Position numbers and translations under genes: made by a program. The notes beneath the pieces are model-generated. The model was not told where the DNA came from. It did no database searches and saw only the letters and a program-made list of their open reading frames with translations. A stretch of DNA of 64,000 bases, taken from Variovorax paradoxus. Lineage in GTDB: Bacteria > Pseudomonadota > Gammaproteobacteria > Burkholderiales > Burkholderiaceae_C. The stretch covers positions 5,766,001 through 5,830,000 of the forward strand of contig NZ_JAUSXG010000001.1 of assembly GCF_030815855.1 (NCBI RefSeq). The letters are read 5' to 3'. Positions 46,311 through 55,031 of the stretch are shown here, in pieces; positions within the stretch are counted from its first letter, which is position 1, and every line of letters starts with the position of its first letter.

Positions 46311-47354
46311 ATGAGCAGCCCCCTCGCCAACCACCAGGTCCGCCTCGCCCAACGCCCCGAGGGCACGGCCACCCGCGAGAACTGGAAGTTCACCACCGAA
46401 CCCGTCGGCGAGCCGGCCGAGGGCGGTGTGCTGGTCAAGACGCTGTCGCTGTCGCTCGACCCCGCGATGCGCGGCTGGCTCAACGATGCCAAGAGCTACA
46501 TCGCGCCCGTGGCCATCGACGAAGTGATGCGCGCTGGCGGCGTCGGCCGCGTCATCGCCTCGAAGAACCCGCAGTTCGCCGTGGGCGATACCGTCTACGG
46601 CACGCTGGGCGTGCAGGAATACATCCTGATCCCCGAAGCCCAGATCAAGCGCAACGGGCTGGTCAAGATCGACCTGCGCGTGGGCTCCATCAACCAGTGG
46701 CTCAACGTGCTCGGTATGCCGGGCATGACCGGCTACTTCGGCCTGATGGACGTGGGCCAGCCCCAGCCCGGCGAAACGGTGGTCGTCTCCGGCGCGGCCG
46801 GCGCCGTGGGGCAGACGGTGGGCCAATTGGCGAAGATCAAAGGCTGCCGCGTCGTCGGCATCGCGGGCGGCGCCGCCAAGTGCGACTGGGTGGTGAAGGA
46901 GCTGGGATTCGACGCCTGCATCGACTACAAGGCTGGCGCCGGCGCGGTGCGGGAAGGCCTCAAGGCGCATTGCCCGAAGGGCGTGGACATCTACTTCGAC
47001 AACGTCGGCGGCGAGATCCTCGACGCGGTGCTGGCGCGGCTCGCGCGCAAGGCGCGGGTCATCATCTGCGGCGCCATCAGCCAGTACAACAACGCCAACA
47101 GCATGCCGGGCGCGGGTCCCAGGAACTACCTGAGCCTGCTGGTGAACCGGGCCCGCATGGAAGGCATCGTGGTGTTCGACTACGCCGACCGGTACCACAT
47201 CGCCATCGCCGAGATGGCCGGCTACCTGAAGGACGGGCGCATGAAGAGCAAGGAAGACGTCGTGAAGGGTCTCGACACTTTTCCCGAATCGCTCAACAAG
47301 CTCTTTGCCGGGGAGAACTTCGGCAAGCTGATCCTGCAGGTGGCCGAAGACTGA
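46311..47354 (+). CDS. NADP-dependent zinc-independent oxidoreductase (CurA/LTB4DH-like)
   Basis: A 347-residue medium-chain reductase of the leukotriene-B4-dehydrogenase/CurA group, which reduces alpha,beta-unsaturated ketones and aldehydes with NADPH. The substrate-binding N-terminal half has LSLSLDPAMRGWLN and the cofactor domain has VVSGAAGAVGQTVGQLAKIKGC and YFDNVGGEILD. No zinc-binding Cys cluster is present. AAGGAGA lies 8 bases before the ATG. It is convergent with a small gene on the other strand. Confidence 0.9.
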   Translation: MSSPLANHQVRLAQRPEGTATRENWKFTTEPVGEPAEGGVLVKTLSLSLDPAMRGWLNDAKSYIAPVAIDEVMRAGGVGRVIASKNPQFAVGDTVYGTLGVQEYILIPEAQIKRNGLVKIDLRVGSINQWLNVLGMPGMTGYFGLMDVGQPQPGETVVVSGAAGAVGQTVGQLAKIKGCRVVGIAGGAAKCDWVVKELGFDACIDYKAGAGAVREGLKAHCPKGVDIYFDNVGGEILDAVLARLARKARVIICGAISQYNNANSMPGAGPRNYLSLLVNRARMEGIVVFDYADRYHIAIAEMAGYLKDGRMKSKEDVVKGLDTFPESLNKLFAGENFGKLILQVAED

Positions 47355-47361
47355 CGCCGGC

Positions 47362-47685
47362 TCAGGGCTCGCTCGGGCGCATCGGGATGTCGCCCATCGC
47401 CTCGTCTTCGCGCAGGCCGCGGGCGGCCTTCAGGGTTTCGATCGAGAGGCCGTCGCCGTGGCCCGCGAAGCCCTTGGCGACGCTCTCCAGCACCGTCGAC
47501 AGATCCGTTTCGCCGTCGGCACCGGCGTCCATGCTGATGTTGAGCACCCGCGCGGCCATCTGGCGGTAGGTGATGGCGCCGGCGCCTTCGAGCGCGGCCA
47601 CCAGGTCGAGGTACAGCGCCAGGTTCAGGTCGAACACCAGCTTGGGGGTGATCTCGAAATCCTCATTCTTGTTCTTGTTGTCCAT
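47362..47685 (-). CDS. Small protein of unknown function
   Basis: I do not recognise this gene. It encodes 107 residues, acidic, with no signal peptide or membrane segment. A helix-rich stretch FDLNLALYLDLVAALEGAGAITYRQMAARVL follows a polar N terminus. AAGGAG lies 7 bases before the ATG, which supports it being real. It is the last of the minus-strand run and abuts the oxidoreductase gene tail to tail. Confidence 0.55.
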   Translation of the reverse strand: MDNKNKNEDFEITPKLVFDLNLALYLDLVAALEGAGAITYRQMAARVLNISMDAGADGETDLSTVLESVAKGFAGHGDGLSIETLKAARGLREDEAMGDIPMRPSEP

Positions 47686-47759
47686 GGGTCGGCTCCTTTT
47701 ATTCCGGAGCTTCCACTCTAGCCAGAAAACGGGCGCCGATCCGTCGGACGCGAACGTAT

Positions 47760-48611
47760 TCAGCGCGCGCGTGTGCCCATGACGGCGGCCGAGATGATCA
47801 GCCCCGCGGCGAGCGCGATGCTCCAGGTGAGCGGCCGGCCGGTCACGGCCAGCAGCAGCGCGGTGGAACCCAGCGGCGTGAGGTAGCTCAGGATGCCGAT
47901 CTGCCGCGCATCCCCGCGCTTGAGCGCCATGTCCCAGACGAAGAATGCCGCGCCGAGCGGGCCCAGGCCGCACAGCGCGACCAGCAGCCAGTCTTTGGCG
48001 GAGAGCACCGCCGAGGGCTCGAGCAGCGCATGGCAAGCCAGCGACAGCACGCCCGAGACCAGGCCGAACAAGCCGATGGCCGAGGTCGGAAACGCCGCCA
48101 CGCGCTTCGTCCAGAGCGAGTAGCTGGCCCAGATGAACGCCGAGCCGAGCGCCGGCAGAAAGCCCCAGTACTCGGCCGAGGCACCGGGCGTGGCAGCGGA
48201 GCCGTCGCGCGCGCCGAGAATCGCGATCGCGGCCCCCGCGAAGCCCAGCAAGGCCGCGACCACATGCAGCGGCCGCAGCGACATGCCCGGCAGCAGCGCC
48301 GGCGCCAGCACCACCATGAAGAGCGGCCACAGGTAGTTGACCAGGTTGGCCTCGACCGGGGGGGCATGCCGCAGCGCGATGAACAGCAGGAAGTGAAAAC
48401 CGAACAGGCCATAGATGCCCAGCCCCAGCGTGCGCGGCGGTACTTTCCAGGCGCTGCGGTCGCGCAGCACGAGCGGCCAGCTCGGGATGCTGCCGATGAT
48501 CAGCGCGAGGCCGGTCAGCAGGAAGGGCGGCAGGTGCGAGAGCGCGGTGCCCAGCGAGGCGAGCGTGGCCCACAGGGCGATGGCGGCAAGGGCAAGAAGC
48601 GTGGGCGACAT
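47760..48611 (-). CDS. EamA-family transporter (DMT superfamily)
   Basis: A 283-residue permease with about ten hydrophobic segments in two EamA halves; the second repeat starts near GFLPALGSAFIWASYSLWTKR. Members export amino acids, nucleotides or other metabolites. I chose the ATG at 48611, giving MSPTLLAL; an open frame extends to 48656. It lies 75 bases after the AraC-type gene. The substrate cannot be assigned. Confidence 0.85.
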   Translation of the reverse strand: MSPTLLALAAIALWATLASLGTALSHLPPFLLTGLALIIGSIPSWPLVLRDRSAWKVPPRTLGLGIYGLFGFHFLLFIALRHAPPVEANLVNYLWPLFMVVLAPALLPGMSLRPLHVVAALLGFAGAAIAILGARDGSAATPGASAEYWGFLPALGSAFIWASYSLWTKRVAAFPTSAIGLFGLVSGVLSLACHALLEPSAVLSAKDWLLVALCGLGPLGAAFFVWDMALKRGDARQIGILSYLTPLGSTALLLAVTGRPLTWSIALAAGLIISAAVMGTRAR

Positions 48612-48686
48612 CGCTTCGAGCTTAAGCGGCGCGGTCGTCGCGCAACACCGGCGCATCGTCGCGCGGCGACGGTCCTTGCGGCAAGC

Positions 48687-49403
48687 TCAACGGCCCAGCC
48701 TGCGCAATGCCGCAGTGAGCGCCGAGGGCGAACGGTAGCCCGTGCGGCGCGCCGTTTCCGCCACGCCCACGCCGGCCAGGCGCAGTTCGCGCGCATGCGC
48801 GAGCCGCATCGTGCGCAGCCACTGCATCGCGCTCACGCCCTGCTCGTCGCGGCAGCGCTCTGCGAACTGGCCGGGGCTCAAGCACGCCACGCTGGCGAGA
48901 TCGGCAACGCTCAGCGCTTCGTGCCAGCGCGAACCCGCCCAGGCGGCGAGTGCGGTCCAGTCGATGACGCGGCGGCTTCTCGCGTTGGCCGGTGCGGCCG
49001 CGCCCCACGTTTCGAGCAACAGGGCGGGGCCGTGTTGCAGTGCCATGACGGAGGCTTGCGGATGCTGCGTGCAGGTCGCCAGGTACTGCGCCAGTGCCTG
49101 CAGCCGCAAAGCATCTGCGGGCGGGCGCTCGGCGCAACGCGCCCAGGTGGCTTGGCGGGTATCGAGCACGAGGCATAGGCTGCCGCTGCGCGATTCGAAG
49201 TCGTGCCGGTCGCCGGGTGCCACCACCCGGGCATCGCCGGCGCCGACACGCGCGCCGCGGCCTTCCACTTCGAGTTCGAGCACGCCGGCCAGGCCGATCA
49301 GCACCTGGAAGTGGTCGTGCGCATGGCTGCCGCGCGAGGCGCCGTAGTCGCGCAGCGAAAGCCCGAGCGGCTGATCGTGGGGAGGCGTTGCTGGCGTTCG
49401 CAT
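48687..49403 (-). CDS. AraC-family transcriptional regulator with cupin domain
   Basis: A 238-residue regulator. The N-terminal half is a cupin-like sensor with SHAHDHFQVLIGLAGVLELEVEG, and the C-terminal AraC helix-turn-helix pair spans about residues 150-235, with LSVADLASVACLSPGQFAERCRDEQG and RLAGVGVAETARRTGYRSPSALTAALRR. Upstream, 37 bases away, is the permease of the glyco-operon and downstream the EamA exporter, so it may control either. Confidence 0.82.
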   Translation of the reverse strand: MRTPATPPHDQPLGLSLRDYGASRGSHAHDHFQVLIGLAGVLELEVEGRGARVGAGDARVVAPGDRHDFESRSGSLCLVLDTRQATWARCAERPPADALRLQALAQYLATCTQHPQASVMALQHGPALLLETWGAAAPANARSRRVIDWTALAAWAGSRWHEALSVADLASVACLSPGQFAERCRDEQGVSAMQWLRTMRLAHARELRLAGVGVAETARRTGYRSPSALTAALRRLGR

Positions 49404-49440
49404 GGGCAGGAGCGAATTGTCCTCTCGCGTTCCGCGGCTG

Positions 49441-50574
49441 TCACGCGAGCCGCAGCAGCAGCGCGGAGAGCGCGCACACCAGCAGGAACGGAATGCTGAT
49501 GCGGTGGAATTCGCGCAGCCCGTTCGGCAGCCTGGCGAGCCGCAACGCGATCAGGTTGGCCAGCGAGCCCAGCACGCAGCCGAAGCCGCCGACGCTCACG
49601 CCGGCCGCGAGCGCGGGCAGGTCGCGCATATGGCCGTCGAGCAGGATCGCGGCCGGCACGTTGCTGATGAATTGCGAGGCCACGATGGCGGCGAGGTAGG
49701 CGCGCCATCCCTCGGTGATCGGCCAATGGTTCAGCAGCGATACGACGGCAGGCAGCTCGGCCAGTTGCCGCAGGTCCACGAACATCAGCGCGATGATCGC
49801 AAGCAAGGCCCAGTCGATGCCTCGCAGCACGCGCGGATACGTCACCAGGAATACGCCGAACACCACGCCCAGGCCCGCGAGCAGCCAATGCCGGTCGAGC
49901 GCGATGACGAAGCCGACGAACAGCACACCCGCCAAGGCCAGCAGCCGGGGCTGCACTGGAGTGGCCTCGGCCTCGGGCTTCAGAGCGATGGGCGTGCGCG
50001 GCACCAGCAGCCAGGCCGCCGTGAAGAGCCAGAACAGCATCACCGCGACGGTCGGCCCCATCATTGCCATGAAGGCGAAGAAACTTTCGCCCGAGCGGTG
50101 CCACAGATAGAGGTTCTGCGGATTGCCGATGGGCGTGAGCGCGGAGCCCGCATTCACGGCCAGCGCCTCGAGCACCACGAGCCGCGCAAGCGGCAGATGC
50201 GCCTGGTTGGCGAGCACGCGCGTGAGCGGCACCAGCAGGAACAGACTCACGTCGTTGGTCACGAGGGCCGAGAGAAAGGCCGCGCTCGCGGTCAGCAGCA
50301 GCGCGAGGCTGCGCTGGTTGTGCGTGCGCGCGAGCAGGCGCTGCGCGGCGGCCTGCAGCATGCCGCTTTTTTCCACGCCTTGCGTGATGGCGAGCAGGCC
50401 CGCCAACGCGCCCACGGTCTGCCAGTCGACCAGCTTGAGCCAATCCATCGGCGCGCGCGGGCGCACAAAGGCAAACAGCACCGCAACGGCGGCCAGCAGC
50501 CACAGCAGGCCGTTGCCGCCGCCGCCATGTTCGGCCGGCGCCGCCGCTTTGTTTTCAGCGGCCGACAAGCTCAC
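49441..50574 (-). CDS. SLC13/ArsB-like anion permease
   Basis: A 377-residue membrane protein with about ten hydrophobic segments, of the ion-transporter superfamily that includes SLC13 carboxylate carriers, NhaD and ArsB. It shows LLTASAAFLSALVTNDVSLFLLVPLTR and GSALTPIGNPQNLYLW, the family's repeated N-x-[DG]-x-x motif regions. The start is probably the GTG at 50574, 17 bases inside the ligase gene. It is likely the transporter for the product or substrate of the operon upstream. Confidence 0.8.
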   Translation of the reverse strand: MSLSAAENKAAAPAEHGGGGNGLLWLLAAVAVLFAFVRPRAPMDWLKLVDWQTVGALAGLLAITQGVEKSGMLQAAAQRLLARTHNQRSLALLLTASAAFLSALVTNDVSLFLLVPLTRVLANQAHLPLARLVVLEALAVNAGSALTPIGNPQNLYLWHRSGESFFAFMAMMGPTVAVMLFWLFTAAWLLVPRTPIALKPEAEATPVQPRLLALAGVLFVGFVIALDRHWLLAGLGVVFGVFLVTYPRVLRGIDWALLAIIALMFVDLRQLAELPAVVSLLNHWPITEGWRAYLAAIVASQFISNVPAAILLDGHMRDLPALAAGVSVGGFGCVLGSLANLIALRLARLPNGLREFHRISIPFLLVCALSALLLRLA

Positions 50575-52093
50575 GCAACTCGCGCTTGAGTACTTTGCCG
50601 ATCGCGCTGCGCGGCAGTTCGTCGATGAAGTGGAGGTGTGCCAGGCGCTGCGTCTTGCCGAGCTGGGCGTTGACCCATTGCAGCAGAGCGTCTTCGGTGG
50701 TGCCGTCGCCCTCGCGGCGCACCACGAAGGCCACGGGCGTTTCGCCCCATTGCTCCGAAGGCACGCCGACCACCGCCGTGTCGGCCACCGCGGCATGGCC
50801 GCGCAGCACCGCTTCCAGATCGCTCGGGTAGATATTGAAGCCGCCGCTGATGATCATGTCCTTCTTGCGGTCGAACAGCGTCAGAAAGCCGTCGGCATCG
50901 AAGCGCCCCACGTCGCCGGTGCGGATGAAGCGCTTGCCCGTCGCGTCGAACCATTCCGCCTCGCGCGTCTTGGCGGGCTGGCGGTGGTAGCCGGTCATCA
51001 TGCCGGCCGAATGCCCCACGACCTCGCCGGCCTGTTCGATGTTGGCGCGAGGGATCTCCCGGGCTTCTTCGTCGATCAGCCGGATGTCGCTGCCCTCGGC
51101 CGGGCAGCCCACCGTATGCAGCTTGCCGGGGTGCAGGTGGGCTTCGAGAATGCAGGTGCCGCCGCCTTCGGTCATGCCGTAGAACTCGATCAGCCCGCCC
51201 GGCCAGCGCTCGAGCACATCGGCCTTGAGCGCGGCGTTGAAGGGTGCGCTGGTACTGAACTTGAAGCGGAAGGATGAGAGGTCGTGCGCGTCGAAGCGCG
51301 GGTGCGCCATCAGGCGCTGGTATTGCACCGGCACCAGCATGGTGTGCGTCACGCGGTGCTGCTCGGCCAGCTGCAGGTAGCCGAGCGCGTCGAACTTCGG
51401 CATCAGCACCACGCAGCCGCCGAAGGCGAGGGTGGGGAAGAACACCACCAGCGTGGTGTTCGAATACAGCGGTGTCGACAGCAGCGTGACGGTGCCGGGG
51501 CCGTACCCGTACTTGGCGCCGCGCTGCACATGGGCCCAGCGCATGCCGTGGCCCTGCACGATGCCCTTGGGCTCGCCGGTAGTACCCGAGGAATAGATGA
51601 TGTTGAAGGGCGATGAAGGCTGCACCTCGACCGCTTCGGGCTGCGCGCCGACGGGTGCCAGCCATTCGTCGAGGCTGCGGCCCGCCTTGGAGCCGTCCAA
51701 TGCAATGCGCGGGATGGATCCTTCTACCGGCGCTCCGATGACCTCGGCCGCGCCGGTATCGACGAAGAGAACGCGCGCCTCGGCATCGTCGATCATCCGC
51801 GCGAGGCTGGCCGGCGTGGACCCGGGCGCCAGCGGCGCGACCGCGATACCCGCGCGCAATGCACCGAGGAAGACTGCCGCATAGTTCACCGAAGACGCCG
51901 CGCAGACCGCGATGGCGTCGCCGGGCTTGAGGCCGCCCTGCTGAAGGCTGGCGGCGATGCGGTCCATCAGCGCATCGAGTGCGCCGTAGTCCAGGACTCG
52001 CTCGTTGTCGATCAGCGCAATGCGCCGGGGCGCCTGTGCTGCGTGCTCGCGAACCCGCTGGGCGATAGTGCCGAACTCCTGCATCGTGTTCAT
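50555..52093 (-). CDS. Class I adenylate-forming ligase (AMP-dependent synthetase)
   Basis: A 512-residue acid-thiol ligase or adenylase. It has the P-loop YSSGTTGEPKG (residues 167-177), YGMTEGGG, the hinge region GDVGRFDADGFLTLFDRKKDMIISGG, and a C-terminal catalytic Lys in PRSAIGKVLKREL. The N-terminal part lacks a carrier domain. Its start overlaps the stop of the aminotransferase gene (ATGA), and the permease start lies inside its 3' end. In this setting it could activate an acid that is attached to the amino group of a sugar. Confidence 0.88.
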   Translation of the reverse strand: MNTMQEFGTIAQRVREHAAQAPRRIALIDNERVLDYGALDALMDRIAASLQQGGLKPGDAIAVCAASSVNYAAVFLGALRAGIAVAPLAPGSTPASLARMIDDAEARVLFVDTGAAEVIGAPVEGSIPRIALDGSKAGRSLDEWLAPVGAQPEAVEVQPSSPFNIIYSSGTTGEPKGIVQGHGMRWAHVQRGAKYGYGPGTVTLLSTPLYSNTTLVVFFPTLAFGGCVVLMPKFDALGYLQLAEQHRVTHTMLVPVQYQRLMAHPRFDAHDLSSFRFKFSTSAPFNAALKADVLERWPGGLIEFYGMTEGGGTCILEAHLHPGKLHTVGCPAEGSDIRLIDEEAREIPRANIEQAGEVVGHSAGMMTGYHRQPAKTREAEWFDATGKRFIRTGDVGRFDADGFLTLFDRKKDMIISGGFNIYPSDLEAVLRGHAAVADTAVVGVPSEQWGETPVAFVVRREGDGTTEDALLQWVNAQLGKTQRLAHLHFIDELPRSAIGKVLKRELRELVGR

Positions 52094-53244
52094 GTCTGGC
52101 TGTGCCTGTTGACGTCGCCGACGGCTTGCCGTACGGCGTGAATGATGTATTCGATTTCCTCGTCGCCGAGCATCGGGTAAAGCGGCAGGGCCAGCGAACA
52201 GCGGGCCAGCCGCTCGCTGCTCGGCAGCGAGCCCGTGCCTTGCCAGTGGCGCAGCGCCTCGTGCAGATGCAACGGTTGTTCATAGTAAACGCGCGTGTCG
52301 ATTCCCTTTGTCGCCAGTTGGACCGCCAGTGCATTCCGCTCGCGCGGGCCGCGCAGGACGACGACGAAATAGTTCCAGGCGTGGCCGGCCGCGTTGCGCG
52401 GCAACTGCATCGGGCAATCCGCCCACGCCTCCAGATAGCGCGCAGCGATGGCGCGACGCCGGGCGATGGCGGCAGGAAAATCGTCCAACGCCACCTGAAG
52501 GAGGCACGCCTGCAATTCGTCCATGCGGCTGTTCTGGCCCAGACAAATGTGCAAGCCGTCCTGGTACCCGTGGTTGCGCAGCAGTCGCGCCTTCTCGGCG
52601 TGGCGCGGATTCCTGAAGGCCAAGGCTCCCGCGTCCCCGGCGGCGCCCAGCGTCTTGGTTGGGTAGAAGCTCATCGCCGCTACGTCGCCCCAGCTGCCGG
52701 CGGGCCGCGTGTGTCCGTCCGCGCCGCAAGCACCGGCACCCAGGCACTGGGCCACGTCTTCGACAAGGTGCAACTGCTCGTCGCGGCAATAGGCGGCCAG
52801 TTCGGGCAAACCGGTGGGATCGCCGAAGAGTCCGACCGCGAGAATGGCGCGGGTGCGCGGCGTTCTCGCATTCCGGAAGTGCGCGAGCGGCGCGAGAAAG
52901 TCGTCGTCGGCACTGTCGACGAACACCGGCCGCGCACCGGCAGCGATCACCGCCTCGGCGCAGGCGGCGAAGGTATAGGAGGGAAGCAGCACTTCGTCTT
53001 CCGGGTGCCCTCCGGCCGCACCGCCGACACCCAGGCTCTTGAAGGCCAGCAGCAGCGCGTCGGAGCCTGATTTCACGGCCACCGTCTCGCGCTGTTGCAG
53101 CTGGTCCGACAGCCGGGCTTCCAACGCGCGAACCTGCGGACCGAGTACGTAGACGCCGCTGCGCAACACCGTGGCACACGCCTGGATCTGGCGTTCGGCC
53201 ATGGACTCGGCACATCCGGCCGAACGGAACAACGGGATCTTCAC
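52090..53244 (-). CDS. DegT/DnrJ/EryC1/StrS-type sugar aminotransferase
   Basis: A PLP-dependent enzyme that places an amino group on a keto-sugar nucleotide. The 384-residue product has the PLP-binding VKSGSDALLLA (about residues 57-67), VEDVAQCLGAG (His-less variant of the active-site loop) and the Lys197 Schiff-base site in FYPTKTLGAAGDAGAL. The GTG start at 53244 overlaps the stop of the oxidoreductase (GTGA). The partner oxidoreductase upstream would supply the 3-keto sugar. Confidence 0.88.
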   Translation of the reverse strand: MKIPLFRSAGCAESMAERQIQACATVLRSGVYVLGPQVRALEARLSDQLQQRETVAVKSGSDALLLAFKSLGVGGAAGGHPEDEVLLPSYTFAACAEAVIAAGARPVFVDSADDDFLAPLAHFRNARTPRTRAILAVGLFGDPTGLPELAAYCRDEQLHLVEDVAQCLGAGACGADGHTRPAGSWGDVAAMSFYPTKTLGAAGDAGALAFRNPRHAEKARLLRNHGYQDGLHICLGQNSRMDELQACLLQVALDDFPAAIARRRAIAARYLEAWADCPMQLPRNAAGHAWNYFVVVLRGPRERNALAVQLATKGIDTRVYYEQPLHLHEALRHWQGTGSLPSSERLARCSLALPLYPMLGDEEIEYIIHAVRQAVGDVNRHSQT

Positions 53245-54197
53245 GCGTGCTGTACCTGGGACGCGCGGGTTACCGCGGCGAGGCCGTCGGCGCCGGAGGC
53301 AATGCGCCTGCCGTTGCCCTGCACGGCGCGGCGAAAGTCCTGGTACTGGCGTGCCAGCGCGTCGTCGCTGTCCGGCGTCGTCCTGCGGGGATCGCGCAAG
53401 TCCAGCACGTGTTGGCGCCCGCCATTGCACACCTGCAGCCGCGCGGAGGACGCCATGCTGTCATAGCCGCTCTCGAGTTCCGCGGCAAGGCCGCCCAGGC
53501 GCACCCGGACACGGGCACTGCGCACGTCGATCTGCCGGCTGACCACCTGCAACGGCGCGTCCGCCGGAATGGCGCAGAGCCAGGCGAGCAGATCGAGATC
53601 GTGCACCATCAGATCCAGCACGCTGTCCAGCGCATTCGCTTCGCGGCAGGAGAAGCGGCGGAATCGCAGAAACGGATGGGCGCTGCCCCGATGCCGCAGG
53701 GCTGCGCGGCGTATCCATGCCAGCGTGGCCGCATCGAACGCCGGATTGAAGCGCTCGATGTGGCCCGTGCTCAGGACGACGCCGCATTGCTGCGCCGTTC
53801 GGATCATCAGCATGCCGTCTCGACGGTCGGTACAGAGCGGCTTTTCGACCAGGACGTGGCAGCCGCGTCGCATGAGCGCCATCGCGACTTCGGCGTGCGT
53901 TCCGTCGCTGGTCGCGACCGTGGCCGACTCGATGCCTGGCGGCAGCGCGTCGATCCCGGACAACAGCGGCAGCGCGGCGAGATCGGCGACGGGCTTGGCT
54001 GACGGAGAACTGTCCACCATGCCGCACAGGCGGAAGCCCGGCAGGCTGCCGAGCTTGCGCGCGTGGGTGCTGCCGAAACGACCCAGGCCCACGAGGGCAT
54101 GAGCCAGATCGGCGGCGGCGAGAACGGACTCTGGCTCGGCGTCATCGCCGCAAGGGGCTGCCGGAAGCTTGTCGATTGCGGACGTTGTGAAGCTCAT
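53241..54197 (-). CDS. Gfo/Idh/MocA-family oxidoreductase (sugar 3-dehydrogenase-like)
   Basis: A 318-residue NAD(P)-dependent oxidoreductase with the Rossmann motif GLGRFG at residues 37-42 and the EKP motif (Glu118-Pro120) followed by a GHIERFNPAF segment typical of the WlbA/WbpB-like group, which oxidises C3 of a UDP-sugar. An unusual N-terminal lead of about 35 residues precedes the nucleotide domain. The pairing with a DegT aminotransferase mirrors the 3-amino-sugar pathway. It starts 57 bases after the PIG-L gene stop. Confidence 0.85.
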   Translation of the reverse strand: MSFTTSAIDKLPAAPCGDDAEPESVLAAADLAHALVGLGRFGSTHARKLGSLPGFRLCGMVDSSPSAKPVADLAALPLLSGIDALPPGIESATVATSDGTHAEVAMALMRRGCHVLVEKPLCTDRRDGMLMIRTAQQCGVVLSTGHIERFNPAFDAATLAWIRRAALRHRGSAHPFLRFRRFSCREANALDSVLDLMVHDLDLLAWLCAIPADAPLQVVSRQIDVRSARVRVRLGGLAAELESGYDSMASSARLQVCNGGRQHVLDLRDPRRTTPDSDDALARQYQDFRRAVQGNGRRIASGADGLAAVTRASQVQHA

Positions 54198-54254
54198 CGA
54201 CGGCGTGCCGGGTGCCGCGAGCGTGCAAACGCCAAATCGGCACGCATCGATGCT

Positions 54255-55031
54255 TCAGCGATGCTGGCCGCGAAGCCGGTCGGCCACGGCTTGCAGGTGG
54301 GCACCGCGAATGACGTGCTTGTAGACGCCGGCCGCGACGCGCTCTTCGCCGGCGATCTCGAAGAAGGGCTTGGCCACGGGGGCTTCGGCCTGCTCGTAGC
54401 GCGTAGGCCCGGCGGCGAACAGGCATTCCCTGCCATAGGCTTGCGCGCCGAATTCCGCGATGAACCCATCGAGTTCCCGCTGCAGTTGTCCGCCGAAGCG
54501 CTGGGCGTAGCCGTGCATGTCGGCCAGCTTGGCCTGCAGCTCCTGCGCATCGAGCTCGACCACGAGATGGTTCTCGACCGCGAGGCGCGCCGGCGGGCTG
54601 GGATGGCCGACGGTCGGGTAGCTGAAAGACAGAACCGGATGGCCGCGCGCCGTGGCGTGGGCGGCAATCTGATTGGCCAGAAGGCGGCACAGGTCGTGGG
54701 AGGGGTTGTAGTCCTCCGCTTCGTCGGCGACGATGCACTCGATGCCCTGCGACACCACGTGCGCCGTCAGTCGGTCGAGCCATTGCGCGAACATGTGCGC
54801 GTTGCCATCCAATAGGGCTTGGTAGATCTCGGCATCGGCTACGGGCTCCACCACGTGAGAAGCCCAGTTCGCGCCCGCCCGCGCAAGGTTGTCGATCGTG
54901 GGGGCCAGCCGCTGCGCGTCGTTCGATCCTGCGCCGTTGGTGAGCACCACCACATCGGGCCGTTCATTCCGAAGCCACTTCCACAGCAGCAGCTCGTGGC
55001 CCGGATGAGCGGCGATCAGCAGGTGCTTCAT
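54255..55031 (-). CDS. PIG-L family deacetylase-like protein with altered active-site motif
   Basis: A 258-residue zinc-dependent GlcNAc-type deacetylase by fold. The N-terminal zinc motif reads AHPGHE (residues 8-13) instead of AHPDDE, so the catalytic Asp is Gly and the zinc-ligand Asp is His. A second conserved region, DYNPSHDLCRLLANQI, supplies a His. The two changes may keep zinc but alter chemistry. It overlaps the glycosyltransferase stop (ATGA) and precedes the oxidoreductase by about 57 bases. Confidence 0.78.
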   Translation of the reverse strand: MKHLLIAAHPGHELLLWKWLRNERPDVVVLTNGAGSNDAQRLAPTIDNLARAGANWASHVVEPVADAEIYQALLDGNAHMFAQWLDRLTAHVVSQGIECIVADEAEDYNPSHDLCRLLANQIAAHATARGHPVLSFSYPTVGHPSPPARLAVENHLVVELDAQELQAKLADMHGYAQRFGGQLQRELDGFIAEFGAQAYGRECLFAAGPTRYEQAEAPVAKPFFEIAGEERVAAGVYKHVIRGAHLQAVADRLRGQHR

